From positions 1 to 64,000 of the forward strand of contig ML664161.1 of the NCBI GenBank assembly GCA_007570785.1: a stretch of DNA of 64,000 bases, read 5' to 3'. The position numbers were made by a program, and so were the translations under genes. Below are positions 34,851 to 47,449 of this stretch, piece by piece. This DNA comes from Antilocapra americana. Taxonomy: Eukaryota; Chordata; Mammalia; Artiodactyla; Antilocapridae. How positions within the stretch are numbered: position 1 is the stretch's first letter; every line of letters begins with the position of its first letter. The notes under the pieces were generated by a model, which was given only the letters and a program-made list of their open reading frames with translations, had not been told where the DNA came from and searched no databases.

Positions 34851-37555
34851 TAGGAAAAGATAGAAAAAATAGGACACTGAAAGATGAACTCCCCAGTTCG
34901 ATAGGTACCCAATATGTTATTGGAGATCAGTGGAGAAATAAATCAAGAAAGAATGAAGAGACAGAGGCAAAGCAAAAACAACACCCGGGTGGTGATGTGA
35001 CTGTTGATGGAAGTAAAGTCCGATGCTATAAAGAGCAATATTACATAGGAACCTGGAATCTTAGGTCCATGAATCAAGGTAAATTTGAAGTGGTCAAACA
35101 GGAGATGGCAAGAGTAAACATTGATATTCTAGGAGTCAGCAAACTAAAATGGATTGGAATGGGTGAATTTAACTCACGTGACCATTATATCTACTACTGT
35201 GGGCAGGAATCCCTTAGAAGAAATGGAGCAGCCATCATAGTCAAAAAAAGAGTCTGAAATGCAATACTTGGATGCAATCTCAGAAACAACAGAATAATCT
35301 CTGTTCATTTCCAAAACAAGCCATTCAATATCACAGTAATCCAAGTCAATGCCCTGACCAATAATGCTGAAGAAGCAGAATTTTAACAGTTATATGAAGA
35401 CCTACAAGACCTTCTAGAACTAACACCAAAAAAAGATGTCCTTTTCATTATAGGGGACTGGAATGTAAATGTAGGAAGTCAAGAGATACCTGGAGTAACA
35501 GGCAAATTTGGCTTTGGAGTACAGAATGAAGCAGGGCAAAGGCTACTAGAGTTTTGCAAGAGAACACATTGGTCATAGCAAACACCCTCTTCCAACAACG
35601 CAAGAGAAGACTACACATGGACATCACCAGATGGTCAATATCGAAATGAGATTGATTATATTGTTTGCAGCCAAAGATGAAGAAGCTCTATACAATCAGC
35701 AAAAACAAGACTGGGAACTGGCTGTGGCTCAGATCATGAACTCCTTATTGCCAAATTCAAACTTAAATTGAAGAAAGTAGAGAAAACAACTAGACCATTT
35801 AGGTATGACCTAAATCAAATCCCTTATGATTATACAGTGGAAGTGAGAAATAGATTCAAGGGAATAGATATAATACACAGAGTACCTGAAGAACTATGGA
35901 CAGAGGTTCCTGACACTGTATAGGAGTCAGTGATCAAGACCATCTCCACAAAAAAGAAAGGCAAAAAGGCAAAATGGTTATCTGAGGAGGTCTTCAAATA
36001 GCTGTGAAAAGAAGAGAAGGGAAAGGCAAAGGAAAGATATACCCATTTGAATGCAGAGTTTCAAAGAATACCAAGGAGAGATAAGAACACCTTCCTCAAA
36101 GATCAACGCAAAGAAACAGAGGGAAAAAATAGAATGGGAAAGACTAGAGATCTCTTCAAGAATATTAGAGATGTCAAGGAAAGATTTCATGCAAAGATGG
36201 GCTCAATAAAGGACAGAAATGGTATTGACCTAACAGAAGCAGAAGATATTAAGAAGAGGTGGCAAGAATACACAGAATAACTGTACAGAAAAGGTCTTCA
36301 TGACCCAGGTGATCATGATGGTGTGATCACGCAACTAGAGCCAGATATTCTGGGATGTGAAGTCAAGTGGGCCTTAGGAAGCATCACTACAAACAAAGTT
36401 AGTGGAGGTGATGTAACTCCAGTTGAGCTATTTCAAATCCTAAAAGATGATGTTGTGAAAATGTTGCTCTCAATATGTCAGCAAATCTGGAACACTCAAC
36501 AGTGGCCACAGGACTGGAAAAGGTCAGTTTTCATTCCAATCCCAAAGAAAAGCAATGCCCACAAATGCTCAAACTACCACACAATTGCACTCATCTCACA
36601 CATTAACAAAGTAATGCTCAAAATTCTCCAAGCCACACTTCAACAGTATGTGAACTGTGAACTTCCAGATCTTCCAGGTGGATTTAGGAAAGCTAAAGGA
36701 ACCAGAGAACAAATTTCCAATATCTGCTGGATCATCAAAACAGCAAGAGAGTTCCAGAAAATCGTCTATTTCTGCTTTATTGACTTTGCCAAAGACTTTG
36801 ACTGTGTGGATCACAAGAAACTATTGAAAATTCTTAAAGAGATGGGAATGCCAGACCACTTGACCTGACTCTTGAGAAACCTGTATGCAGGTCAGGAAGA
36901 AACAGTTAGAACTAGACATGAAACAGACTTATTTCAAATAGAAAAAGGAGTACATCAAGGCTGTATACACTCACCCTGCTTATTTAACTTATATGCAGAG
37001 TACATCATGAGAAATGCTGGGCTGGATGAAGCACAGCTGGAATCAAGATTGCTGGGAAAAATATCAATAACCTCAGATATGCAGATGACACCACCCTTAT
37101 AGCAGAAAGTGAAGAACTAAAGAGCCTCTTGATGCAAATGAAAGAGAATAGTGAATAAGTTGGCTTAAATCTCAACATTCAGATAAAAAAATCATGGCAT
37201 GTGGTCCCATCTCTTCATGGCAAATAGATGAAACAGTGGAAAGAGTGACAGACCTTATTTTCTTGGGCTCCAAAATCGCTGCAGATGGTGACTGCATCCA
37301 TGAAATTAAAAGACGTTTGCCCCTTGGAAGAAAAGTTATGACCAACCTAGACAGCTTACTAAAAAGCAGAGACATTTCTTTGCCAACAAAGTAATGAGAA
37401 GGCAGGATTGAAGATGGTTGGATGGCATCACTGACTCAATGGACATGAATTTGAGTAAACAGCAGGAATTTCTAATGGATAGGGAGGCCTGGCATGCTGC
37501 AGTCCACAGGATCTCAAAGAGTTGGATACGACTGAGTGACTGAACTGACTGACTG
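34851..37555 (+). mobile_element. BovB LINE, nearly complete coding part, dead
   Basis: Starts in the 5' UTR and covers the APE-type endonuclease (from about 35,045, GTWNLRSMNQGKFEVVKQEMARVN), the linker, the reverse transcriptase (36,323-37,100) and the 3' end. Flanking repeats 'atattactgaa' (34,840-34,850) and 'atataactgaa' (37,556-37,566) fit a target-site duplication. The reading frame is broken many times, about 300 bases are deleted at about 37,393-37,396, and the Glu expected in the endonuclease motif reads Lys (SKLKW) at 35,141-35,143. Confidence 0.93.
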
Positions 37556-37566
37556 ATATAACTGAA

Positions 37567-39395
37567 GGAATGAATGTATGTACAAACAAATGAATGAAAC
37601 CACAAGACATAATGATATTTCACAGGGGCAGTAAACTGGGAGTTACTTTGACTTCCCTTTCTAAAGGCAAGGGGGAGCCAGTATTTTGTCATATGAAAGC
37701 TAGAAGAAAAGCATAATTTGGAAAAAAAGAAAATTAATAATAGTGTAATGAGTCAAGTATTATGGCCATAGCTGTCTGCAGCAGGAAGAGAATTCACAGT
37801 ATCAGTAATGGCTGTTGGGAATTGGGTTGGTGGGAATGAGGAATGGACTGAAGGGAAGGATATTTATAGCATATATGCAAAAGTTAACTAATTTGCCTAC
37901 ATAATAGTTGCTGATTTTTACATGAGGAGTTTCTCTGCAATTAAAATATTTTAAATGCTTAGTTTCAAAGACATACAGATAGAGCAGCAGTATAAAGAAC
38001 TGTAAACTGTTGGGTAATGACCTCAATCTAGCTCTTTCCCTTTACCTAAACAGAACTCTTTAACCATCAGCAATTATTTCTTACTTTTTAGCTTTTAGGG
38101 AACCAAATGGCAGATCATGATCAATGAGGGAAAAATATAAATGCAATGCTGTCACTGATAAATTCTGTAAAAGGTGAAGTCTTTCACCCTTTTACTTATA
38201 ATTACTTGTCAGTTAAATGAGATTATACAGAAACATATATAAACATCTTCTCTATGATCTTTGATTAGTTCTAATATCTTTGATTCTATAATAAATTACA
38301 TAACATACTCTATTTTGGTAAATGTGGAGAATGCATCCACAAATGTCTTAGAAATAGAGTCACTCTAGTCTTGAAACTTAACTTTCATTTTTTTCTAAAT
38401 CTATTAAGTATTTACCTAATCTTCCTTTGAAAAAGTAAATCCCTAATGAGACACACTGAATTCATCTCACTTCTACAAACAAAGATAAAGTAATGTTAAA
38501 ATTATTGATTTATGTGTGAGCTAATATAATACCATATCTACAGATAGCAAATATTATACTTCTTGGTGTAAGAAATGAGCAACTTGCAAGTACCATTGCA
38601 AGATCAAATTTTTAGAGTATGAAATTTTCATATTCACAATCAACATTCTATCATGACAAAATAATAAGCCTTGCTTTTTTCTACTCTAAAGTTTACCTGG
38701 CTCTCTAGAAGTTACCCTGTATCTTGCTGAAAAGCTTTGCAGCCGATTTGAAGCCTGAAATTAAAGATGCATGATCAGAATTTTGTAGCTGCCTTAGGTT
38801 CAACTCAATATGAGGATCATAATATAAGTTTCCTTAGAATCCAATTTATTGAAGGGGATTAGTTTTGATTACCTGGGAGTGTCAGTTAATATTTCAAATA
38901 GAAGCTGAATATACTTTTAACTTCCTCCTTCTAAAATTTTCTGGCACTAAAGGTGAAAACATCCAGTTCGTGTGCATAGCAGAACAATCTGTCATTAATC
39001 AGCAAAGCAGATATGTGAATAATACTTAGACTTTCCTTTTGCCTTGTAAAGGAAATACAGAAATGACACTAGAAAGGAAAGGAAAGGCTGAATGCCTGAA
39101 TGTAAACTATCTCTATGCTAACTGCAGAAGGGAATGAGGCCAATAATCCTGTCAAGTGTGTTAGCTTCAGCCTCTATCTGCCTGTATATCCATGGATTTT
39201 AAAGGACAGCAGTACTGAGGCCATCATTGTTACTGCAATCAAGGAACAGTGGGCAAGTACAATCAACTGAAACTGTTTTCTACAATTATATATTTGATAC
39301 GTTAATAAGAGCACTGGCCTAAGCAAATTCTCTATGCAGAGGTTTTTTTTAAATTTTTTTTTAATCCCTTAAATTGAAAGAAAATACTCTGCTTT
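37567..39395. other. Unassigned sequence
   Basis: 1.8 kb without a recognised repeat or gene. It is one of the longer stretches free of ruminant-specific elements. No CpG-rich or exon-like segment is visible. Confidence 0.4.
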
Positions 39396-39408
39396 AAAAA
39401 CCAATGCC

Positions 39409-41804
39409 CTTCCAATCCATGAACACGGTATATTTCTCCATCTATTTGTATTCTCTTTGATTTCTTTCATCAATGTTTTATAGTTTTCTGCATATAAGTC
39501 TTTTGTTTCTTCAGGTAGATATACTCCTAAATATTTTATTCTTTTTGTTTCGATGGTGAATGGAATTTTTTCCTTAATTTCTCTTTCTGTTTTCTCATTG
39601 TTAGTGTATAGGAGTGCCAGGTATTTCTGTGTGTTGATTTCGTATCCTGAAACTTTACTATATTCACTGATTAGCTCTACTAATTTTCTGGTAGAGTCTT
39701 GAGGGTTTTCTATGGAGAGGATCATGTCATCTGAAAACAGTGAGAGTTTTACTTCTTTTCCAATCTGGATCCCTCTTATTTCTTTACATGCTCTGATTAC
39801 TGTGGCCAAGACTTCCAAAACTATGTTGAATAGTAGTGGTGAGAGTGGGCACCCTTGTCTTGTTCCTGACTACAGGCGAAATGCTTTCAGTTTTTCACAA
39901 TTGAGGATAAAGTTTGCTGTGGGTTTGTCATATATAGCTTTTATTATGTTGAGGTATGTTCCTTCTATTCCTGCTTTTTGGAGGGTTTTTATCATAAATG
40001 GATGCTAAATTTTGTCAAAGGCTTTCTCTGCATCTATTGAGATAATCATGGATTGGAAGAATCAATATAGTGAAAATGAGTATACTACCCAGAGCAATCT
40101 ATAGATTCAATGCAATTCCTATCAAGCTGCCAGAGGTCTTTTTCAGAGAATTATAACAAATAATTTCACAATTTGTATGGAAATACAAAAAAACCTCAAA
40201 TAGCCAAAGCAATATTGAGAAAGAAAAATGGAACTGGAGGAATCAACCTGCCTGACTTTAGGCTATACTACAAAACCACAGTCATCAAGACAGAATGGCT
40301 TTGGTACTGGCACAAAGACAGAAATATAGATCAATGGAACAAAATAGATAGCACAGAGATAAATCCACACACCTATGGACACCTTATCTTTGACAAAGGA
40401 GGCAAGAATATACAATGGAGAAAAGACAATCTCTTTAACAAGTGATGCTGGGAAAACTGGACAGCCACTTGTAAAAGAACGAAACTAGAACACTTTCTAA
40501 CACCATACATAAAAATAAACTCAAAATGGATCAAAGATCTAAACATAAGACCAGAAACTAAAAAACTCCTAGAGGAAAACATAGGCAAAACACTCTCCGA
40601 CATAAACCAAAGCAGGATCCACTATGACCCGCATCCCAGAATATTGGAAATAAAAGCAAAAATAAACAAATGGGACCTAATTAAAATGAAAAGCTTCTGT
40701 ACAACAAAGAAAACGAAAAGCAAGGTAAAAAGGCAGCCTTCAGAATGGGAGAAAATAATAGCCAATGAAGCAACGGACAAACAATTAATCTCAAAAATAT
40801 ACAAGAAACTCCTGCAGCTCCATTCCAGAAAAATAAATGACCCAAACAAAAAGGGGGCCAAAGAACTAAACAGACATTTCTCCAAAGAAGACATAAAAAT
40901 GGCTAACAAACACATGAAAAGATGCTCAGCATCACTCATTATCAGAGAAATGCAAATCAAAACCACAATGAGGTACCACTTTACACCAGTCAGAATGGCT
41001 GCCATCCAAAAGTCTACAAGCAATAAATGCTGGAGAGGATGCAGAGAAAAGGGAACCCTCTTACACTGTTGGTGGGAATGCAAACTAGTACAGCCACTAA
41101 GGAGAACAGTGTGGAGATTCCTTAAAAAACTGGAAATAGAACTGCCATATGATCCAGCAATCCCACTGCTGGGCATACACACCGAGGAAGCCAGAATTGA
41201 AAGAGACACGTGTACCCCAATGTTCATCGCTGCATTGTTTACAATAGCCAGGATATGGAAGCAACCTAGATGTCCATCAACAGACAAATGGATAAGAAAG
41301 TAGTGGTACATATACACAATGGAATATTACTCAGCCATAAAAAAGAATACATTTGAAAAAGTTCTACTGAGGTGGACAAAACTCGAGCCTATTATACAGA
41401 GTGAAGTAAGCCAGAGGAAAAACAACAATACAGTATATACACTGTATATAATGCATATATATGGAATTTAGAAAGTTGTTAACGAGAACCCTGTATACGA
41501 GACAGCAAAAGAAATGCAGATGTATAGAACAGTCTTTTGGACTCTGGGAGAGGGCAAGGGTGGGATGATATGGGAGAATGGCTTTGAAACATGTTAATCA
41601 TAATATGTGAAATCAATCACCAGCCCAGGTTTGATGCTCAAGGCTGGTGCACCAGGATGACCCAGAGAGAAGGAATCAGGAGGGAGAGCGGAGGGGGGTT
41701 CTGGAAGGAGAACACATGTATACCCATTGCAGATTCATGTCAATGTATGGCAAAACCAACGTGATAATGTAAAGAAAATTAAAATAAATAAATAAATCTT
41801 AAAA
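39409..41804 (+). mobile_element. L1 with 5' inversion (twin priming) and TSD
   Basis: The left part (39,409 to about 40,048) is L1 ORF2 in antisense, covering the polymerase region. The right part (about 40,049-41,790) is sense ORF2 onward plus 3' UTR and A-rich tail. The direct repeat 'aaaaaccaatgcc' at 39,396-39,408 and 41,805-41,817 encloses both, so this is one insertion. The two parts meet at the same ORF2 position, sharing about 11 bases ('tggattggaag'). Stops and frameshifts in both parts show it is dead. Confidence 0.95.
40644..41303 (+). pseudogene. L1 ORF2p C-terminal remnant
   Basis: About 219 codons in ORF2 frame: [15 protein letters not shown]..., then [23 protein letters not shown] and the C-x3-C-x7-H-x4-C motif (CWRGC...HCWWEC), stopping early at 41,301-41,303 where related copies continue to an [10 protein letters not shown] segment. 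An upstream frame (40,173-40,445; [23 protein letters not shown]) is the preceding ORF2 segment in another frame. The polymerase core of this insertion lies inverted to the left. Confidence 0.85.
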
Positions 41805-41817
41805 AAAAACCAATGCC

Positions 41818-42312
41818 TTTATAGAACATATTGACCAAGAGGTAAAGAAATATTATTTAATATCTAACAGAAATGATTAACTCATACATCACATAAAAAA
41901 CTCATTAAATCCTTTTTGATCACCAACACCTGCCTTACCTTTAGTTTGATCTCTTTTCAAAAATATACCTTCATATAAAAATCAAAGCACAGAATACTGT
42001 AAATTAATTCCACTCTTGAAGTTTTCATATTTTTGGAAAATAGATTATAAGACTGAAGGCACGTATGGATATTGGACAGGAGCTGACAGGAGAAATTAGC
42101 CAAAGAAAAATACCTTCCTGATTTTTACATGGTTGGTAAAATAAGTCATGACTGAAGTTTATAATTTTACTGAATATAATTTATATTTTCTAATTTTATA
42201 AAATTATAAATTTTATAATTTAGTGTATGAAAAAGTGTAAAGTTATTAATTGAGGTTTATGATTTTACACTGAAACAAAGCAACTTCTAAAAATTTACCA
42301 ATAACTGTATAG
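41818..42312. other. Unassigned AT-rich sequence
   Basis: Contains an AT palindrome-like stretch at about 42,185-42,225. No gene or repeat family recognised. Confidence 0.4.
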
Positions 42313-43813
42313 TTCAGTTCAGTCCCTCAGTCATGTCCAACTCTTTGCCATGAGTCACAGCATGCGAGCCCTCCCTGTATGTCAGCAACCCCAGAGTTTA
42401 CCCAAATTATGTCCAATGAGTCAGTGATGCCATTCAACAATCTTATCTTCTGTCGTTCCCTTCTTCTATTGCCCTCAATCTTTCCCAGCATCAGGGTATT
42501 TTCCAGTGAGTCAGCTCTTCACATCAGGTGGCCAAAGTATTGGCATTTCAGCTTCAACATCAGTCCTTCCAATAAACACCCAGGACTGATCTCCTTTAGG
42601 ATGGACTGATTGGATCTCCTTGCAGTCCAAGGGACTCTCAAGAGTCTTCTCCAACACCACAGTTCAAAAGCATCAATTCTTTGGCGTTCAGCTTTCTTTA
42701 TAGTCCAACTCTCACATCCATACATGACCACTGGAAAAACCATAGCCTGGACTAAACGGACCTTTGTTGGCAAAGTAATGTCTCTGCTTTTTAATATGCT
42801 GTCTAGATTGGTCATAACTTTTCTTGTAAATAGTAAGCACCTTTTAATTTCATTGCTGCAGTCACCATCTGCAGTAATTTTGGAGCCCAGAGAAATAAAG
42901 TCTGCCATTGTTTCCACTGTTTCCCCATCTATTTGCCATGAAGTGATGGGACCAAATGCCATGATCTTTGTTTTCTGAATGTTGAGCTTTAAGCCAACTT
43001 TTTCACTCTCTTCTTTCACTTTCATCAAGAGGCTCTTTAGTTCTTCACTTTCTGCCATAAGGGTGGTGTCATCTGCATATCTGAGGTTATTGATATTTCT
43101 CCCACAATCTTGATTCCAGCTTGTGCTTCCTCCAGCCCAGCATTTCTCATGATGTACCCTTCATATAAGTTCAATAAGCAGGGTGACAGTATACAGCCTT
43201 GACGTACTCCTTTTCCTATTTGGAACCAGTCTGTTGTTCCATGTCCAGTTCTAACTGTTTCTTCCTGACCTGCATACAGGTTTCTAAAGAGACAAATCAG
43301 GTGGCCTGGTAGTCCCATCTCTTTCAGAATTTTCCACAGTTTATTGTGATCCACGCACCAAAGGCTTTAGCATAGTCAATAAAGCATAAATAGATGTTTT
43401 TCTGGTACTCTGTTGCTTTTTCAATGATCCAGCAGATGGTGGCAATTTGATCTCTGGTTCCTCTGCCTTTTCTAAAACCAGCTTGAACATCTGGATGTTC
43501 ATGGTTCACGTATTGCTGAACCTTGCCTTGGAGAATTTTAAGCATTACTTAACTAGTGTGTGATCTAAGTGCTATTGTGTGGTAGTGTGAGCATTCTTTG
43601 ACATTGCCTTTCTTTGGGATTGGAATGAAAACTGACCTTTTGCAGTCCTGTGGCCACTGTTGAGTTTCCAGATTCGCTGACATATTGAGTCCAACACTTT
43701 CACAGGGTCATCTTTCAGGATTTGAAATAGTTTAACTGGAATCCCATCACCTCCACCTGATTTGTTCGTAGTGAGGCTTCCTAAGGCCCACTTGACTTCA
43801 CATTCTAGGATGG
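42313..43813 (-). mobile_element. BovB LINE, 3' half, antisense
   Basis: Minus-strand BovB from the reverse transcriptase (right) to the 3' tail (left, 'agttcagttcagtccctcag'). Open pieces include 42,519-43,058 with KVGLKLNIQKTKIMAFGP and VVMYGCESWTIKKAERQRIDAFELWCWRRLLRVPWTARRSNQSILKEISP (shown in part), and 43,037-43,354 with the RT segment GVRQGCILSPCLLNLY. A one-base deletion before the YADD codons shifts the frame. It is head-to-head with the sense BovB at 43,882. Confidence 0.93.
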
Positions 43814-43881
43814 TATGTGTATACGATTTTTTCTTCTTTGGCAATAAGAAGCAACATTTCCTATGACATGATTTAAACATT

Positions 43882-46040
43882 GTACAGGAGACAGGGATCA
43901 AGATCATCCCCAAGAAAAAGAAAGAGGAGAAAAGCAAAATGACTTTCTGAGGAGGCCTTACAAATAGCTGTGAATAGAAGACAATGCAAAGGCAAAGGAG
44001 AAAAGGAAAGACAAACCCATTTCAATGCATAGTTCCAAAGAATAGCAAGGAGAGATAAGAAAGCCTTCCTCAGCAATCAATACAAAGAAATAGAGGAAAA
44101 CAACAGAATGGGAAAGACTAGAGGTCTCTTTAACAAAATTAGAGATGTCAAGGGAACAGTTCATGCAAAGATGGGCTCAATAAAGGGCAGAAATGGTATG
44201 GGCCTAACAGAAGCAGAAGATATTAGGAAGAGGTGGCAAGAATACACACAAAAACTGTACAAAAAAGGTCTTCATGAACCAGATGATCATGATGGTGTGA
44301 TCACTCACCTAGAGCTAAACATTCTGGAATGTGAAGTCAAATGGGCCTTAGGAAGCATGACTATGAACAAAGCTAGTGGAAATGATGGAATATCAGTTGA
44401 ATTATTTCAAATCCTAAAAGATGATGCTGTGAAAGTGCTGCAGTCAATATGCCAGCAAATTTGAAAAACTCAGCAGTGGCCACAGGACTAGAAAAGGTCT
44501 GTTTTCATTCTAATCCAAAGAAAGCAAAGTCAAAGAGTATTCAAAGAAAGAAAAGTGAAAGAAAATGAAGTCGCTCAGTCGTGTCCGACTCTTTGCAACC
44601 CTGTGGACTATAGGCTACCAGGCTCCCCCTGTATGGGATTCTCCAGATAAGAATATTGAAGTGGGTTGTCATTTTCTTCTTCAGGGGATTTTCCCGACCC
44701 AGGGTTCGAAACTTTATCTCCCACATTGCAGTCAGAGGCTTTAACCTCTGAGCCACCAGGGAAGCTAAAGAATATTCAAACTACTTCACAACTGTACTCA
44801 TCTTGCATGCTAGTAGAGTAATGCTCAAAATTATCCAAGCCAGGCTTCAACAATATATGAACCGTGAATATCCATATGTTCAAGCTGGTTTTAGAAAAGG
44901 CAGAGGAACCGGAGATCAAATTGCCAACATCCGCTGGATGATCAAAAAAGCAAGAGAGTTCCAGAAAAACATCTATTACTGCTTTACTGACTATGTCAAA
45001 GCCTTTGACTGTGTGGATCACAATAAACTGTAGAGAATTCTGAAAGAGATGGGAATACCAGACCACTTAACCTGTATTCAGGTCAGGAAGCAACAGTTAG
45101 AACTGGACATGGAACAACAGACTGGATCCAAATAGGAAAAGGAGTACGTCAAAGCTGTATATTGTCACCCTATTTATTTAACTTATATGCAGTTTACATC
45201 ATGAGAAAAGCTGGGCTGGAAGAAGCACAAGCTGGAATCAGGATTTCCAGGAGAAATATCAATAACCTCAGATATGCAGATGACACCACCCTTATGGCAG
45301 AAAGTGAAGAACTAAAGAGCCTCTTGATGAAAGTGAAAGATGGAGAGTGAAAAAGTTGGCTTAAAGCTCAACTTTCAGAAAACTAAGATCATGGCGTCCT
45401 GTACCATCACTTCATGGCAAATAGATGAGGAAACAATAAAAACAGTGACAGACTTTTGATTTTTCCAAAATCACCGTGGATGGTGACTGCAGGCATGAAA
45501 TTAAAAGATGCTTACACCTTGGAAGGAAGGTTATGACCAACCTAGACAACATATTTAAAAGCAGAGACATTACTTTGCCAAGAAAGGTCCATCCAGTCAA
45601 AGCCATGATTTTTCCAGTAGTCATGTATGGATGTGAGAGTTATACTATAAAAAAAACTGAGCACCGAAGAACTGATGCTTTTTAACTTTGGTGTCGGAGA
45701 AGACTTTTGAGAGTCCTTGGACTGCAAGGAGACCCAGCCAGTCCATCCTATAGGAGACCAGTCCTGGATGTTCATTGTGAGAACTGATGCTGAAGCTGAA
45801 ACTCCAATACTTTGGCTACCTGATGCGAAGAACTGACTCATTGGAAAAGACCCTGATGCTGGGAAAGATTGAAGGCAGTAGGAGAAGGAGACAACAGAGG
45901 ATGAGATGGTTGAATGGCATCACTCACTCAACGTACATGAATTTGGGTCAACTCAGGGAGTTGGTGATGGAGAGGAAGGCCTGGTGTGCTGAAGTCTATG
46001 GGGTTGCAAAGATTTGGACATGACTGAGAGACTCTACTGA
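43882..46040 (+). mobile_element. BovB LINE, 5' truncated, interrupted by Bov-tA
   Basis: Starts in the linker after the endonuclease, covers the reverse transcriptase and the C-terminus and ends with 'tgactgagagactctactga'. The YADD motif survives in a short frame (45,162-45,350, INNLRYADDTTLMAES). A Bov-tA splits it at 44,546-44,766. Flanking 'atttaaacatt' (43,871-43,881) and 'atttaacatt' (46,041-46,050) are a likely target-site duplication differing by one A. Several stops and frameshifts. Confidence 0.92.
44546..44766 (-). mobile_element. Bov-tA SINE nested in BovB, with TSD
   Basis: Complete reverse Bov-tA (tail 'gaagtcgctcagtcgtgtcc', head 'gagccaccagggaagct'). The 14-bp repeat 'aaagagtattcaaa' (44,532-44,545) and 'aaagaatattcaaa' (44,767-44,780) is BovB sequence duplicated on insertion, which shows the SINE is younger than the BovB. 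Confidence 0.95.
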
Positions 46041-46050
46041 ATTTAACATT

Positions 46051-46439
46051 TATATACTATTTCCTATTGATAAACGAATCTTTATGTTTTAGCACATTTA
46101 ATTTTCGATAACAATTTTAAATTATATGTATTCATTCATACTTTATAAATGCACAATCTAGGGTTGACATAACTGAAGTCCTGTAGCTGGCAGATGGCAG
46201 AGCTAGGATGTACTTTGTGACTCCAAAATTATTTTATTTCCAGTTGTCAGCACTTAAAATTCAGCATGTTTTATAGTCAATTTTATCAATAAAAACATCT
46301 CAATTCCAAGATTAAACATATAGTTATAGTAATTATATTTTGGAATATGGCTGTGTGAAATTATATTATATGTATAATACAATAAAAAATACAGCTATTT
46401 ATTTCTAACCTCTCTTCTTACCCTCTGCTTAGAGGGAAA
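46051..46439. other. Unassigned sequence, possible MIR trace
   Basis: Around 46,130-46,230 'gtcctgtagctggcagatgg' and 'cagagctaggatgtactttg' resemble the 3' part of a MIR, but weakly. No gene recognised. Confidence 0.35.
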
Positions 46440-47449
46440 AAAAAAAGGGCTATAATTGGACAAGCATCAATTTGTGAATCTCATCATTTCTAGGTTTTAA
46501 GGTTCTCTATTAAAAGATCAGTTCTTTCCAATACAAATGGAGACACACACATTAAATTCCCTGGTTGAACTCCCTAGGCAAGTTTCTATCTAGGGGTTAA
46601 TGAAAGTGTCTAAATCTATGTACATTGGGCATTATGTTCTCTGGATGTCAGGGTCCATGTGTGTCATTCTTTATGTCTGAGTACAAGTGGGTGCCTGGAA
46701 CAAGGTTATCCAAGCTATGATCCCACTCCTCCTGCCTTTTGATGCTTAAAGGCATCTATTTCTCATTTCCTACCATGCCAATCAATGCTCACAGTCATCA
46801 GGACCCTGTCTGAGCAGATCCTCTGAATGACTTCCATGAAACAGAAGTCTGACCAATAATTCCACCCTCTGTGACCAGGGCACAAAGGAACATTTGGATT
46901 CTTGCACACTGGATCCGAGCAGCCAATCACTTCACACTACTGCTACTCTATCTTTCCTTTCTTATTGGACCTGGCCAACTTCAAGGCTCCTCTCAGAGTC
47001 CTGGTTCTCAAAACTGGTCACTGAGGTGATAAAAAACACCAACCATGGCCCAATGGCCCAAGACTGATCTAACTATTATTCTTTACCATTGGAAAAACTA
47101 AATGAGAATTTCAGTGCATGGGAAACCCAACATTAGTATTTTTAAAAATTATCTAACTGATTTTAACAACCAGCTTAAACCAGCATTGTACAAGCCTGTG
47201 GCCATCTCTGGGTTGTTTCAGGGAGTCATTACATCATTCCTCCCTACCCTGTGATCTGGGATTATCCCAGGACTGTCTGTATGGCTCAGCTATGCCACAG
47301 GCCCCCTTCCTATGCTCAACTACAGATTCCACCAGCGAAGGAAGAAGTGGAGGACAGAAAGTGTGACCCTCTCACTTTACATATTACATCTCAGACCTCA
47401 GTTTTAATGATTAGACCTTAATAAAATACTCCTCGTGAAAAAAAAAAAA
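46440..47449 (+). pseudogene. Candidate processed retrocopy (3' UTR-like) with poly-A
   Basis: About 1 kb of comparatively balanced base composition, unlike its AT-rich surroundings, with no repeat I recognise. It ends with AATAAA at 47,420-47,425, 12 bases, then a run of 12 A (47,438-47,449). That is the layout of a reverse-transcribed mRNA 3' end. I see no long open frame, so it would be mainly untranslated sequence. The source gene is not recognised, the left limit is a guess and no target-site duplication was found. A solo LTR or a low-copy repeat is the main alternative. Confidence 0.4.

Noticed and set aside
40622..41317. 231-codon frame antisense to L1, and similar frames at 29,973-30,509 and 51,900-52,844
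   Set aside because: These are the antisense shadow of L1 ORF2, recurring in every copy (for example '[20 protein letters not shown]'). It is hydrophobic by codon complementarity, not a membrane protein.
42313..46040. Reading the minus/plus BovB pair as one inverted insertion
   Set aside because: Both halves have their own BovB 3' terminus on the outer side and overlap in element coordinates, so they are separate insertions.
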